From the NCBI GenBank assembly GCA_963855995.1, contig OY979728.1, positions 9,880,004 through 9,944,003 on the forward strand: a stretch of DNA of 64,000 nt, given 5' to 3'. Under the pieces are notes generated by a model that worked only from the letters and a program-made list of their open reading frames with translations, was not told where the DNA came from and did not search any database. Below are positions 54,564 to 64,000 of the stretch, one piece after another (positions within the stretch are counted from its first letter, which is position 1; the number at the start of each line of letters is the position of its first letter). The DNA comes from Muricea muricata (lineage: Eukaryota; Cnidaria; Anthozoa; Malacalcyonacea; Plexauridae). Both the position numbers and the translations under genes were made by a program.

Positions 54564-57500
54564 ATGAATGATGTAATAAGCTCAATCCCTGAAGATCTGA
54601 AACTCAGCCTGGCAAAACTACTTGACCGCAGAAAAGAACCAAACTGGAAGACCTTCGTGGCTAAAACACCGAAAAACATTTATGCATTTAGCAAAGGAGA
54701 ATATGAAAGCTTGAGGCTCAACATCTTGAAGGCAGATGGAAGTCCAACAATGCAACTAATAGAGAAACTTGGCAAGAAAAATGTTCAAATTTGTCATTTT
54801 ATTGATATCTTAGAGAGCCTTGAAAAAGATGAAAACATCTACAAAGCATTAGATCTGTTCATGGGAGGTATAGTACGATACATGTATGGCAATCGCAATT
54901 TTAAAGCCCTTAGTGTTTTTTCAAGGGTTTATCTTCAGGACCATTAAAGGGCCCATTAAAACTCAATCTTTAATTGAAAGTTTTAAAACTAATTCTTCTC
55001 ACCAAAATGTTCATCACAGTTAAAATGAAGTTGTTTGAGTTCAAGAAAGTTACAAGTGACAGATAGACATGACTTTTCAGTTGCAAAACCAAGAAATAAA
55101 GATTAAAGAAAAACTACACATACATAATAGTGGTACATAATAACAATGACAAGAACTCACTCTTTTCATTTCAAATTATAATATGTCCCATTTCTCAACT
55201 ACATTTTGGGGGCCCAGGACAGTTGCTTCAGACTAAGCTGTGAGCAGATGTTCGTGTATCCTCCTTTCCTCCCCCCTCTCAGAAGACAGTCGCGTTTACA
55301 GGCTAGCTTCAGACCTTCTTGCAGTTCACCTAAACTCAATCTTCACTGGAAATAAGCATACCAACAAAAAACCCTAAAAAAAGCTGGCCAAGTCCAAGTA
55401 CTCCCCATGAACTGCCCATTATTTTAGCAGCCTGACCTGCCACAAAAGCATTGCTATCATATGAGTCATACTTTTTAAAATTTCCTTCTTTCGAATATAG
55501 AGCCACCATCAATTGTTGTTGAGCCTCCAGCTGAGATACAGCTTACAATTGGTGATGATATAGTAGTTCGATGTGAGGCTGTAGGCAAGCAACCTATGTT
55601 GTATCAATGGTTCAAGGAAGATCAACAACTAAAAGAGGAAACCAACTGTGAACTACATCTGACTAAGGTGAACCCGACAAACGAAGGTTTGTACATTTGT
55701 CGGGTGGCAAATGCTCGAGGATATCAGTTTTCCAGGTGGATTAGGGTTGCTGTGGAGAAGACAAAACCAGAAAGTGTTGTACTAGAGAAGAAACATGGAG
55801 CCCGGCCTGAAAGACCACCAGATGTCGATGAGACAGACCCAAGTGAAGATGGAATAACACGATCTGGTAATGTAAGCTGTTTAAAACAATCTAATGTTAA
55901 AACTGTCATGGACTCGAAGAGCTTGCATTTGACAATCTCCAGTTAATTACTAAAGACAATTAAAGCCAATTATATAGTGAACAAATTGATAAGGAAAAGC
56001 TATATCCCTAGACTCTCCAATAAATAATACTAAATGAATACATTATTTTAGATTTTTGTGTACCATCTACGAGATCTACCATATGTGTACCATCTGTACA
56101 TCCAGAATCAGTCACCTTATTTTGTGGTAGCCAGCTGTCATTATCATGTGAACTACATTCGTGCAGTACTGATCCTCCTACACGTTTTCAATGGTTAAGA
56201 GATGAAGAGGAAATTCCTGGTGCAACATTGCCTGACTTGGTCATATCACCTGTATCAGAAGATCACGAGGGCACCTATACATGCCGTGTTTACAACAACA
56301 TTGGTACAGTTAACACACGCTCTGCCAATGTCCGTGTTACCAAAGAAAAAATAAAAGGTTTATATTATTTTATGTCACAAAATAGTCTTTAAATTTCATA
56401 TAAATTGTATCTAATTTTTAGCAGCATCCAAAAAATTCAGGGGTTTTTTTTTGGGGGGGGGGTCCACCTTATCCTAATGGCAAAAAATGTTTGCATTAAT
56501 TACGAACACAAAACTTTAAAAGTCATTTTCAAAACCATCAAGCAAGATTAAAATCATACTTAGAAATGAGGCCAGTTGTCATGTGAAATAAGTCATTCCC
56601 ATGGTTTGTCTACTGACCTAAGGTCAACACCAAGTATAAATATCCTAACATCATCATCTTAGAGCGAAGAATTCCAAAGAAAATCCCAGAAGAGCCACAA
56701 GGAGGTATTAATTTTCTATCTTCCTGTGACTGTTTCTTCATTAATTATAGATAACCTGGTTTAAACAGTACAAATTTCTTACTGCTCAATTATATGTTCT
56801 TGTTAGTTTGTGATAAGGTTGCGTTACTGATTGGTAACAGAGACTATGATCATTGTGACAAGTTGGGAAAATTGTACCACCCCACAAATGATGTTCGTGA
56901 TATTGCTGGCATCTTGCAGAGCATTGGCTTTAAGGTAGATTGACTTGTTTGAAATGCCGTGTCGAGTCATATTTCATTGCGGGTGGCCGTGTTAGCAAAA
57001 TTTTTGTCCTCTTTAACAATTTTGCCCCAGTCACAAGTAATGTAATGTAAGCACCCACAAAACATTGATAACTATCAAGCCAATTCAATTAACTATTTTA
57101 ATTTAAACATGCTAATTTTTGAAAAAGCTTGCTTCATTGATGTTACAAACCAGAAAATTTTGTTATAATTTTCTTTCAACAAAATAAGTATTTAGCTTGC
57201 GCACTCAAATAAGCCAAGTTGCCCCAAACTTTGGCTGACCCACCCATCCCCAGATGGCACACCCTGGAATAGACATTAGAGGTTCTTACGTCACGCCAGT
57301 GTTAAACAAGGAATTGGCAATGCAATGTGGAAAATGTGGGAAAAATTTACCTTGCATTTATATGCATTGAAAACCGTGTAACTTAAGCACTTCTAAGGTC
57401 TATTGTTGAGTCAGAAGACAGTGCTGATTCACAGATTTAAATCAGATGATGCTAATTGTGAACACTTTGGATTTAAACATACAGTACATGTACTGGTCAC

Positions 57501-60500
57501 AATATTATATTCACTGATAGTACACAACTACTTATTTCTAGTTTATAGTACATAACTATTTTTTCCTGACTGTGTGAATCTTATCATTTTGCTACAGGTG
57601 ATATCACTTGTTAACCTACGGCTGGATGAAATGAGGGACGCGTTAAGATTGTTTGCCGAGCTCTTAGATTCTGGTGTCTACGCTTTGTTTTACTTTGCTG
57701 GACATGGTTTTGAATGTAGTGGGAAAAGTTATTTGATGCCTGTCAATGCTGATGACAAATACGAGTGCTCTAAAAATCTGCCTGCAAATGAAGTGCTTCA
57801 AATTATGCAGGACAGGGAAGCTAAATTGAAAGTACTCTTGATCGATTGCTGTAGAACAACGTAAGAATTATGTTAGCTTGTAAAAGGGGCCAGTTGGCCA
57901 TTCGATCGTCCGACTGTTACGATGCCCACTTCTGAATTTGGACAGCTGTAATTTAATAGACAGCCTAAGGGAAGGGAGTATTTTCTTTAAAATAGCAACT
58001 TAAAAGCTTGTAATATTTGCTTAACACTTCGATTCATACTCATATGCTGATTAATTTATCAATGGTATATGTTTATCAATGGTATCATTCCTTGTCCTTT
58101 TGGAAACATGTTGATTATGGCTGAATACAAGACAGTGTAATTCTGTAACAATAAAACGTTGCAGCAATGTCCCAAAACACCTGTTTTTGTCCAACCACAC
58201 CCACACAAATATGAAACCACACCCAAAAACATATTTTGGATGGCCAGGTTTGGAATCCTGGCTGACAGCCTGTCAACAATCTAACAGTCTTACATGGGCC
58301 AATATTTCCAACTTTTGTAGCCCAGGTAATCAAGGCATGGAGAGTTTCAACGATCCATTTTCGTCAGGTGGTCTGAATGCCGAACAGGAAAATGTTGTCA
58401 TCGCTTTTGGATGGTAAGGGTACCATATGATAAAGAAACAAATGGCAGAATTGTGCGCTACTGTATTGAATGAATATGTTATTGTATTATATTAACTTAG
58501 CATTTTTCTTTTTCCCTTGTTTTCAAGTTGTTCAAAAGGTCGAGTGTTTGAGCATCGTTTAAAAAGAAACGGATATTTTGCAATGCATCTCTTGGAATAC
58601 CTTGGAGACCATGATAAAAATGTGGAGCAAGTATTACTTGAAGTTGCTAAAGGTTTGAACATGTCAACTTTTTGTATGATAATTTGTTAATGTCATCACA
58701 AAAAGGGTTGTTTAAAAAAGATTAAGGATGGTAAACTCACCTGTGGAGGAAATTTCCACCAAAGAGGGGGGAGCGGAATAGTCTAAAGAATGTCTTAAAT
58801 TCTTATAGGATGTCTGAGGAGGGGGTATTGTTAATTTCTTTCGGGAGGAGTGCACTTTTCTGGAAAACCCCATTGTCACTATGCATTGTCATTGCGGCAT
58901 AATATGGTAGACCGCAGAACCATTGGTCCCAGAAAATTTTTATGGTTGGCAGGAAAAAGCATAAAACTTTAAATTGTGAAAAATGTTGAAGTAAAGGAAA
59001 GAAAATGAGAAGACAATTCCTTAAATGAAATCAAGCTTTTTTTGGCTGTTTGTCTTATTTTTGTTTCGGCTATTGTTTTTCACTCAATTACTTTGCACAA
59101 ACCTTGGCAACAAGTCTGAAGAAGTCCTGCCATCAAACCATCACTATCGACCTTGACAAGTCCTTTCCACGGTTTCCACGGTTTCTCCTACAACTTGACG
59201 TTCTTTATCTTCTAACTTATCCAATGAAGCAAATTTAACCATATTTAGAGGACGGCAAACGTAAATAAGGTTCATTTTTGTAATTTAGTGTGCTCATTTG
59301 TATGAAATTTTATAAAATACAAAGACAGTTTATCGAGTTTATTTTTCCCGCCGCGTACTTGCCCGCGTGAATCGGTCTAGTCCTGGACAAGAATCGAGCT
59401 ATGACGTCACAAATTGCATGATCTCCATAATACATTTGGACAGAGTATGACTTTGTTAAGAAAACACGTACTAAATAAATTTATCATCAGAAAGCTTGTT
59501 AATGTTAGCACTGATGAAGATCCGAGCTTACAGATCGAAAGCTTTGCGTTCGTAAATTTTCGCGGTGTTTCCACAAATTTATACCCAGATTCATCTAAGC
59601 TACCGTTCTTGTAATTTGGTACTTTTTATCGATACAGGCGTGCGAAAAGAACAAGTATACGATAGTTTTACTGGTCATACTCAAATGGTTTATCGTCACA
59701 GTAGCTTGGCCGAGAGTTGGTGTTTGTGTGATGACGTCATTGCCGACAAAGAACCTTCGCCCCAGGCCCTTCAATGGCAAAAAGGACATGGTAAGCGGGC
59801 CAATATTTGTCACAATGCCTACCTTCTCGTTGTTTTATAAACCTCGAGGGTCGACTGAAAGCCACCAATGTTTCCAGGAAACTGTTTGTGACAAATTTCA
59901 ACTTCCTCTTCCTCTTTCTAGAATTGCCAACAAGCCCTGTTACCGTGTACGAACAAGACGACGTAATTGTTACATTGCGTTTTGATGCTGAATTTTCGAA
60001 TGTCCTTGTCATTCGAGCGTTGATTGACACAGAGGACGATGACGTCATTCTAGATGCTGGGACTCAGCCATTGCAGTTTCAACTGCCCGCAAACAAGGTA
60101 GGCGTTGCCTGGCAACCCATGGCTTTTTTACTTTGCCCCGCACACTCTGGTTTTCGGCTCAGTTATCCAGTGGACAAAGTTGGTGCATACAATTAAGTCT
60201 ACTGTAAATTCTGTTCAGCCCAGCTGGTTAGAGTTGAATGACAGTCAGAGTTGCAAAAAGCGTTCAACCTTCCTCCGAGCAAAATTTTCAAAGTTTGCAA
60301 ACCTTCCTCAAAATGTTGTAAAGTTGGGCTTTCTAAACTGAAGATCAGAAAAAATCTTGAGATTAATGAATCAATATTTTTTCAGAAAGAAGGCATGATT
60401 TTCTGGAATAGATCATCTATTATTATATCATTTTTTTTGTTGTGTTAGTGTTTAGGATTCATTTTGTAGTGGGTTGACGTGAAACCTTTCTCACTGACTG

Positions 60501-61389
60501 CCCATTTTGCAAACCTTCCTAACGGATAATACCTGCATACCCGTGGCTTTTTTGCAACTCTGATGACAGTGCACAATTTTCCCACTTTTCAATTTCAAAC
60601 ATGCTTAAGCTATTCGAAATTTTAGAAAAATTGCAGTAAAGTTTGGTTGCAAAAATAATAATATTCATTGCAAGATCTGCTAAGTTTCACCGCATGATAT
60701 TTCGACTATTTCAAAGTCATTGTCATTGTGAAGCTCTATTCAAAATTCATTGTCTGGCCTTTGAAGATGGCTTTGAAATATAACCTCAAAATTGTGAAAT
60801 TAAAAGACAAGTTGTCTTTTGTTTCAAGAAGCTCGAAACTCAGATTACACAAGTGTTGTTTCAAAAAATATCTTTATATTTTATTAAATTGTTTGCTGGT
60901 AATTGGTTTTGAGGGTTTTGTGCTTGCATCATAAACTACCCTTGAAAATTTCATTTTGTGGGCTTTGAAGAGGACTTAAGTTTATATTAAGTGGAATTTC
61001 TTCGAAAAACAATTTATTAAAGGGAGCTTACAAACATAGTTTACGGTTTGACAGGATTGGACTTTACAATCGGTTTTGTTTTCAGATGATAAACGGTGTT
61101 TTTGTGGAGGAATTGAGTAAAGGAGACGAAAACATGCCTGAAAAGTACACTGAAGAAGAAGCTGTGGTAAAAATATCCAATCTTCAACGACTTGAGGTAT
61201 GGTCGATGTTTCTTTTTTTCTTTCAGGCTTGTTCTTTATAGAAAGTCGGTGCCAAACATTTGTTTTTGTTTTCAGGGTCAGTTGTCACTCAAGTTAAAAG
61301 TAAGCTACATCACAGGAAATAACAGACTTATAAATGAACTCGTTTGCTACGAATTTAAAGACAGACCGCTTTATGCAAGGCTTGTATGA
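54564..61389 (+). CDS. MALT1: MALT1-like paracaspase B (complete, 12 exons)
   Basis: Exons in phase: 54564-54867 (death domain), 55501-55866 (Ig1), 56052-56357 (Ig2), 56663-56704, 56807-56934 and 57598-57860 (caspase-like core), 58321-58413, 58528-58652, 59638-59790, 59922-60097, 61086-61196, 61276-61389. The product is about 726 residues (human MALT1 about 824). Ig domains show YQWFKED...GLYICRV and FQWLRDE...GTYTCRV. Catalytic His is in YFAGHGFE and Cys in LIDCCRTT; S1-pocket acids align as D in TNDVRD, D in LIDCC and E in VFEHR. After the core, FDAEFSNVLVIRAL marks the third Ig-like domain found in MALT1. Expected role: arginine-specific protease and scaffold in CBM-type innate signalling. 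The donor at 55866 has an alternative six bases downstream that keeps frame. Confidence 0.92.
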
Positions 61390-62007
61390 AAGAACATCTA
61401 GACACGATGATGTAAATATCCACTTGAACATGACCAGTTGGTAATTCTGACCACTCTAAACAAACTCACGTTCATGTTTAAGTTCACCCTCACGTTCATG
61501 TTTAAAGATTGAATGTAGATTCATTTTAAGCCAAAATTTTTGCAAAATACTTCAAGGAGATTTGAACCAGACTAGCTGGTATTTCTTTTTCACCAACATT
61601 CGGGAACTTCTCGGGAACGCTCGTAAAAATTTTGGCTTGAAAATATGGCGAACATTCAGCTGAGACAGGAAAAGTATAATACATTTTTGTTGTGGACTTG
61701 TCCTATATTGGTAGGAGTTGTCGCCATCTGATATTTTCTGAGATATTGTTTTTATAAACGCTAGAGTATGGCAATTTCCCTCAACGGGCTACAATTATAA
61801 ACATCTCTTCGAAAATATTTATACCCTTGCCCAACTGTAACTCACAAAATATCTCACTGTGCATTTTAAGTTCGTGTGTGTTTGCGTGGTAAACAAAGAA
61901 GAAAAAACCTCACTAAAACACACTTTTTATGTGAAGCACATAAATCGCTAGTAATACTGAACTACATCCAATATAATTACATGAGGATTATACAGATGAT
62001 AAAATCA
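61390..62007. other. Short convergent intergenic region
   Basis: 3' ends of paracaspase B and of the minus-strand gene at 62008. No exon or strong repeat seen. Confidence 0.5.
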
Positions 62008-62454
62008 TCAATATACATGCAGGTACATTGTATTTATACTATATACTAATATCAAAATTAATGCAGTCGCTACACCGGCTACCACAAAACGCTGTGCTCT
62101 AGATTCACCACCAATATTACCATTGTTGTTCCTAGGCAACATCTCTATGTCTGCTACTTCATTGACACAGGACGGTTTCGAATCGGGCGCGCCCGGGTTG
62201 AATTTGATTTGCTTCTTGTAACAACGAGGGATAATATGCCTGTAAAAAAAGCAAAAAAATAAGTATGTAAGGAACAGTGGTAATGTATTAGATCAATGGA
62301 TTGAAGAAGAGTCACTACCTGACTATAATGTATATCAATGCACCGATTATAATTGTTCCAACTGTTCCAATTGCGACTCCAATAACAACGCCCTTCTTCC
62401 AAGAAGGACTTTTGAAATCATCAAAGAAGTTCAACAAAAAACTAAATGCTTCTT
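62008..62454 (-). CDS. C-terminal exons of a membrane protein with two tail helices (partial)
   Basis: Two minus-strand exons, 62319-62454 and 62008-62239, join in phase across GT-AG and end in TGA at 62010-62008, giving 121 C-terminal residues. The first exon encodes FLLNFFDDFKSP and a hydrophobic helix GVVIGVAIGTVGTIIIGALI; the second has a basic loop (RCYKKQIKFN), a linker and a second helix FVVAGVATALILILVYSI just before the end. Upstream exons lie beyond about 62.5 kb and were not recognised; the incoming phase is 1. I do not know the family. Tail-anchored GTPases and immune receptors are among proteins that end this way, but nothing here decides. Confidence 0.65.
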
Positions 62455-62726
62455 CTAAAACGAGAGACACAAAAGATTAGAACGAAAGAGTTTCCCTACA
62501 AAGTATTCAAGACTTCTGTCGTTATTACTTTGGCATTCGTAGAAAAGACAGCTGTTGTCTTCCCTTGTGCTGTTGTTCATCTTGCTAGGCTGAGCTGAAT
62601 AACGTACGACAAACACTCTCAATTTTGTCTTTATTTTAACTTAAAATCCTTACAAAAGACTTCACCGAGCTTGAGCTCTGCAATACGCTAAGCGCCCAAT
62701 ACGTCAGAGCCTCCAAAGCTGCAATA

Positions 62727-63030
62727 CACCCTAGCCGTAGCCCTAGCCGTAGCCGTAGCCGTAGCCGTAGCCGTAGCCGTAGCCGTAGCCCTAGCCCTAG
62801 CCCTAGCCCTAGCCCTAGCCCTAGCCCTAGCCCTAGCCCTAGCCCTAGCCCTAGCCCTAGCCCTAGCCCTAGCCCTAGCCCTAGCCCTAGCCCTAGCCCT
62901 AGCCCTAGCCCTAGCCCTAGCCCTAGCCCTAGCCCTAGCCCTAGCCCTAGCCCTAGCCCTAGCCCTAGCCCTAGCCCTAGCCCTAGCCCTAGCCCTAGCC
63001 CTAGCCCTAGCCCTAGCCCTAGGCCTAACC
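62727..63030 (+). repeat. (CCCTAG)n array with CCGTAG block
   Basis: About 50 hexamer units: a CCGTAG-rich block (about 62730-62790) followed by roughly 39 near-perfect CCCTAG units to 63022, then CCTAACCC and AACCC. The unit differs by one base from the telomere repeat CCCTAA. The antisense frame (poly Arg-Ala) is an artefact. Confidence 0.97.
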
Positions 63031-63214
63031 CAAACCCTTACTCTCACCTTAAAGCGGATATAAAAAAAATTTTTTAGTGAATCATGGGCAAGAACTTTTA
63101 AAATTGCTGTAGAAGTTATTTTATACTTAATTTGAAACAGTGCTTCGTCGATGATATATTTCAGTTTTAGTATTCTATTTTGTAAAAGTCAGTGATTTAC
63201 GCCTTCCGACACAA

Positions 63215-63595
63215 GTGTGAGCAAGTGGTCTAGCGGTAAAAGCTTTGGTGTGAAATACCAGATAGTTTAGTTCAAATCCCGCTGCAGACAGTTGCAGATA
63301 TTTTGGTTTAGAATGAAGTGAAGAAATTGATTAAAGTCAATAATTTACGCCCATTTGCACAAGCGTGAACAAGTGGTTTAGTGGTACACCCTTTAGTGTA
63401 AATGATCAGTTAGGTGGGTTCAAAACCCGTTGCAGACAGTTGCAAACATTTTGGCTTAAATTGAAGTAAAAAAATGGATTAAAGTCACTAATTTACACCT
63501 ATTTACACCAGCAAGAACAAGTGGTCTAGTGGTACACGCTTTAGTGTGCAATACCAGTTAGTGGAGTTCAAAACCCGTTGAAGAGAGCTGAAGAA
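63215..63595 (+). repeat. Three tandem tRNA-like units, ~140-base period
   Basis: Units start near 63215, 63360 and 63505. Each has an A-box-like GTGGTCTAGTGGTA (variants GCGGTAA, TAGTGGTA), then CTTTAGTGT, and a B-box-like GGGTTCAAAACCCG or GTTCAAATCCCGC, followed by a spacer with ATTAAAGTCA and ATTTAC. This is the structure of a tandem tRNA-derived repeat. None folds into a convincing complete tRNA by eye. Confidence 0.7.
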
Positions 63596-64000
63596 AAAAT
63601 CATTGTTTAAAGTTTAGAGTTTTAAAAATTCAGCTTCACTCTAAGTTGCCGGCGAGGGATATGTTGGTTTACCTTAAGGACACATCGTAATGTAATTCCT
63701 AGTTACAGATTTGATGTTTGTTTTATGCAGGCAAGTCATTGTCAACATTTGTACTATTACATATTTAGGCAGGTTTTTACCTTTATTTCTTATCAACTTG
63801 CGTTTTTCCTGCCTCTTGCTCGCTATTAGAGGCACTCCGCTATAAAGAAGTGTTTGCATGTAAATTGTAACCCTCCGATCAAAACTATTATAAACTGTGC
63901 AGCAATGGCTCTCGCTATACGGACTTTAACTGTTTGCTGCACTTTAATTCGTTTAACGGAATATATAATTAGACTACTGCCTTTTTTTCATTCACCATCA
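63596..64000. other. Window end, nothing recognised
   Basis: AT-rich with no exon, repeat or RNA gene that I can support. May be intronic to the minus-strand gene whose last exons are at 62008-62454. Confidence 0.4.

Noticed and set aside
62688-63047. 119-residue Arg-Ala repeat open frame on the minus strand
   Set aside because: It is the translation of the (CCCTAG)n array; hexamer repeats are always open in such frames.

Overview
The window looks like nuclear DNA of an animal, most likely an anthozoan cnidarian (coral or sea anemone). It is AT-rich, its genes are split into short exons with GT-AG junctions, introns and intergenic stretches are full of fold-back MITEs, and it encodes animal-specific families (WDR41, BTB-Kelch, TMEM26, MALT1-type paracaspases) alongside two GRDP-like proteins. 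The assignment to Cnidaria is inferred from gene content and repeat style; nothing here proves the species.

Layout. About 1-3.2 kb: five exons of a WDR41-like gene (minus), truncated by the window edge and containing what reads as a U12-type AT-AC intron. 6.6-8.2 kb: an intronless BTB-BACK-Kelch gene (plus). 9.9-16.0 kb: a complete 13-exon gene for the electron transfer flavoprotein alpha subunit, ETFA (plus). 17.2-20.6 kb: a complete 3-exon TMEM26-like gene (plus). 21.9-24.4 kb and 32.9-35.1 kb: two GRDP-like (DUF1399 type) paralogues, both minus, one with one intron and one without. 25.4-26.6 kb: a dead Tc1/mariner element turned into an inverted duplication. 26.9-32.4 kb and 35.3-40.6 kb: no gene recognised. 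40.6-51.7 kb (minus) and 54.6-61.4 kb (plus): two head-to-head MALT1-like paracaspases. 62.0-62.5 kb: the last two exons of a minus-strand protein with two C-terminal membrane helices. 62.7-63.0 kb: a (CCCTAG)n array. 63.2-63.6 kb: three tandem tRNA-like units.

The genes belong to separate processes: lysosomal/autophagy regulation (WDR41), cullin-3 substrate recognition (Kelch), mitochondrial electron transfer (ETFA), membrane proteins of unknown role (TMEM26, the 62 kb gene), and innate immune protease signalling (the MALT1 pair). The strongest points are the divergent paracaspase pair with catalytic and S1-pocket residues kept in both copies, the AT-AC intron, and MITEs that stop about 10-55 bases from splice sites of one paracaspase. 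Exon boundaries were read by eye from splice signals and reading-frame phase; the internal exons listed keep a continuous frame unless stated.
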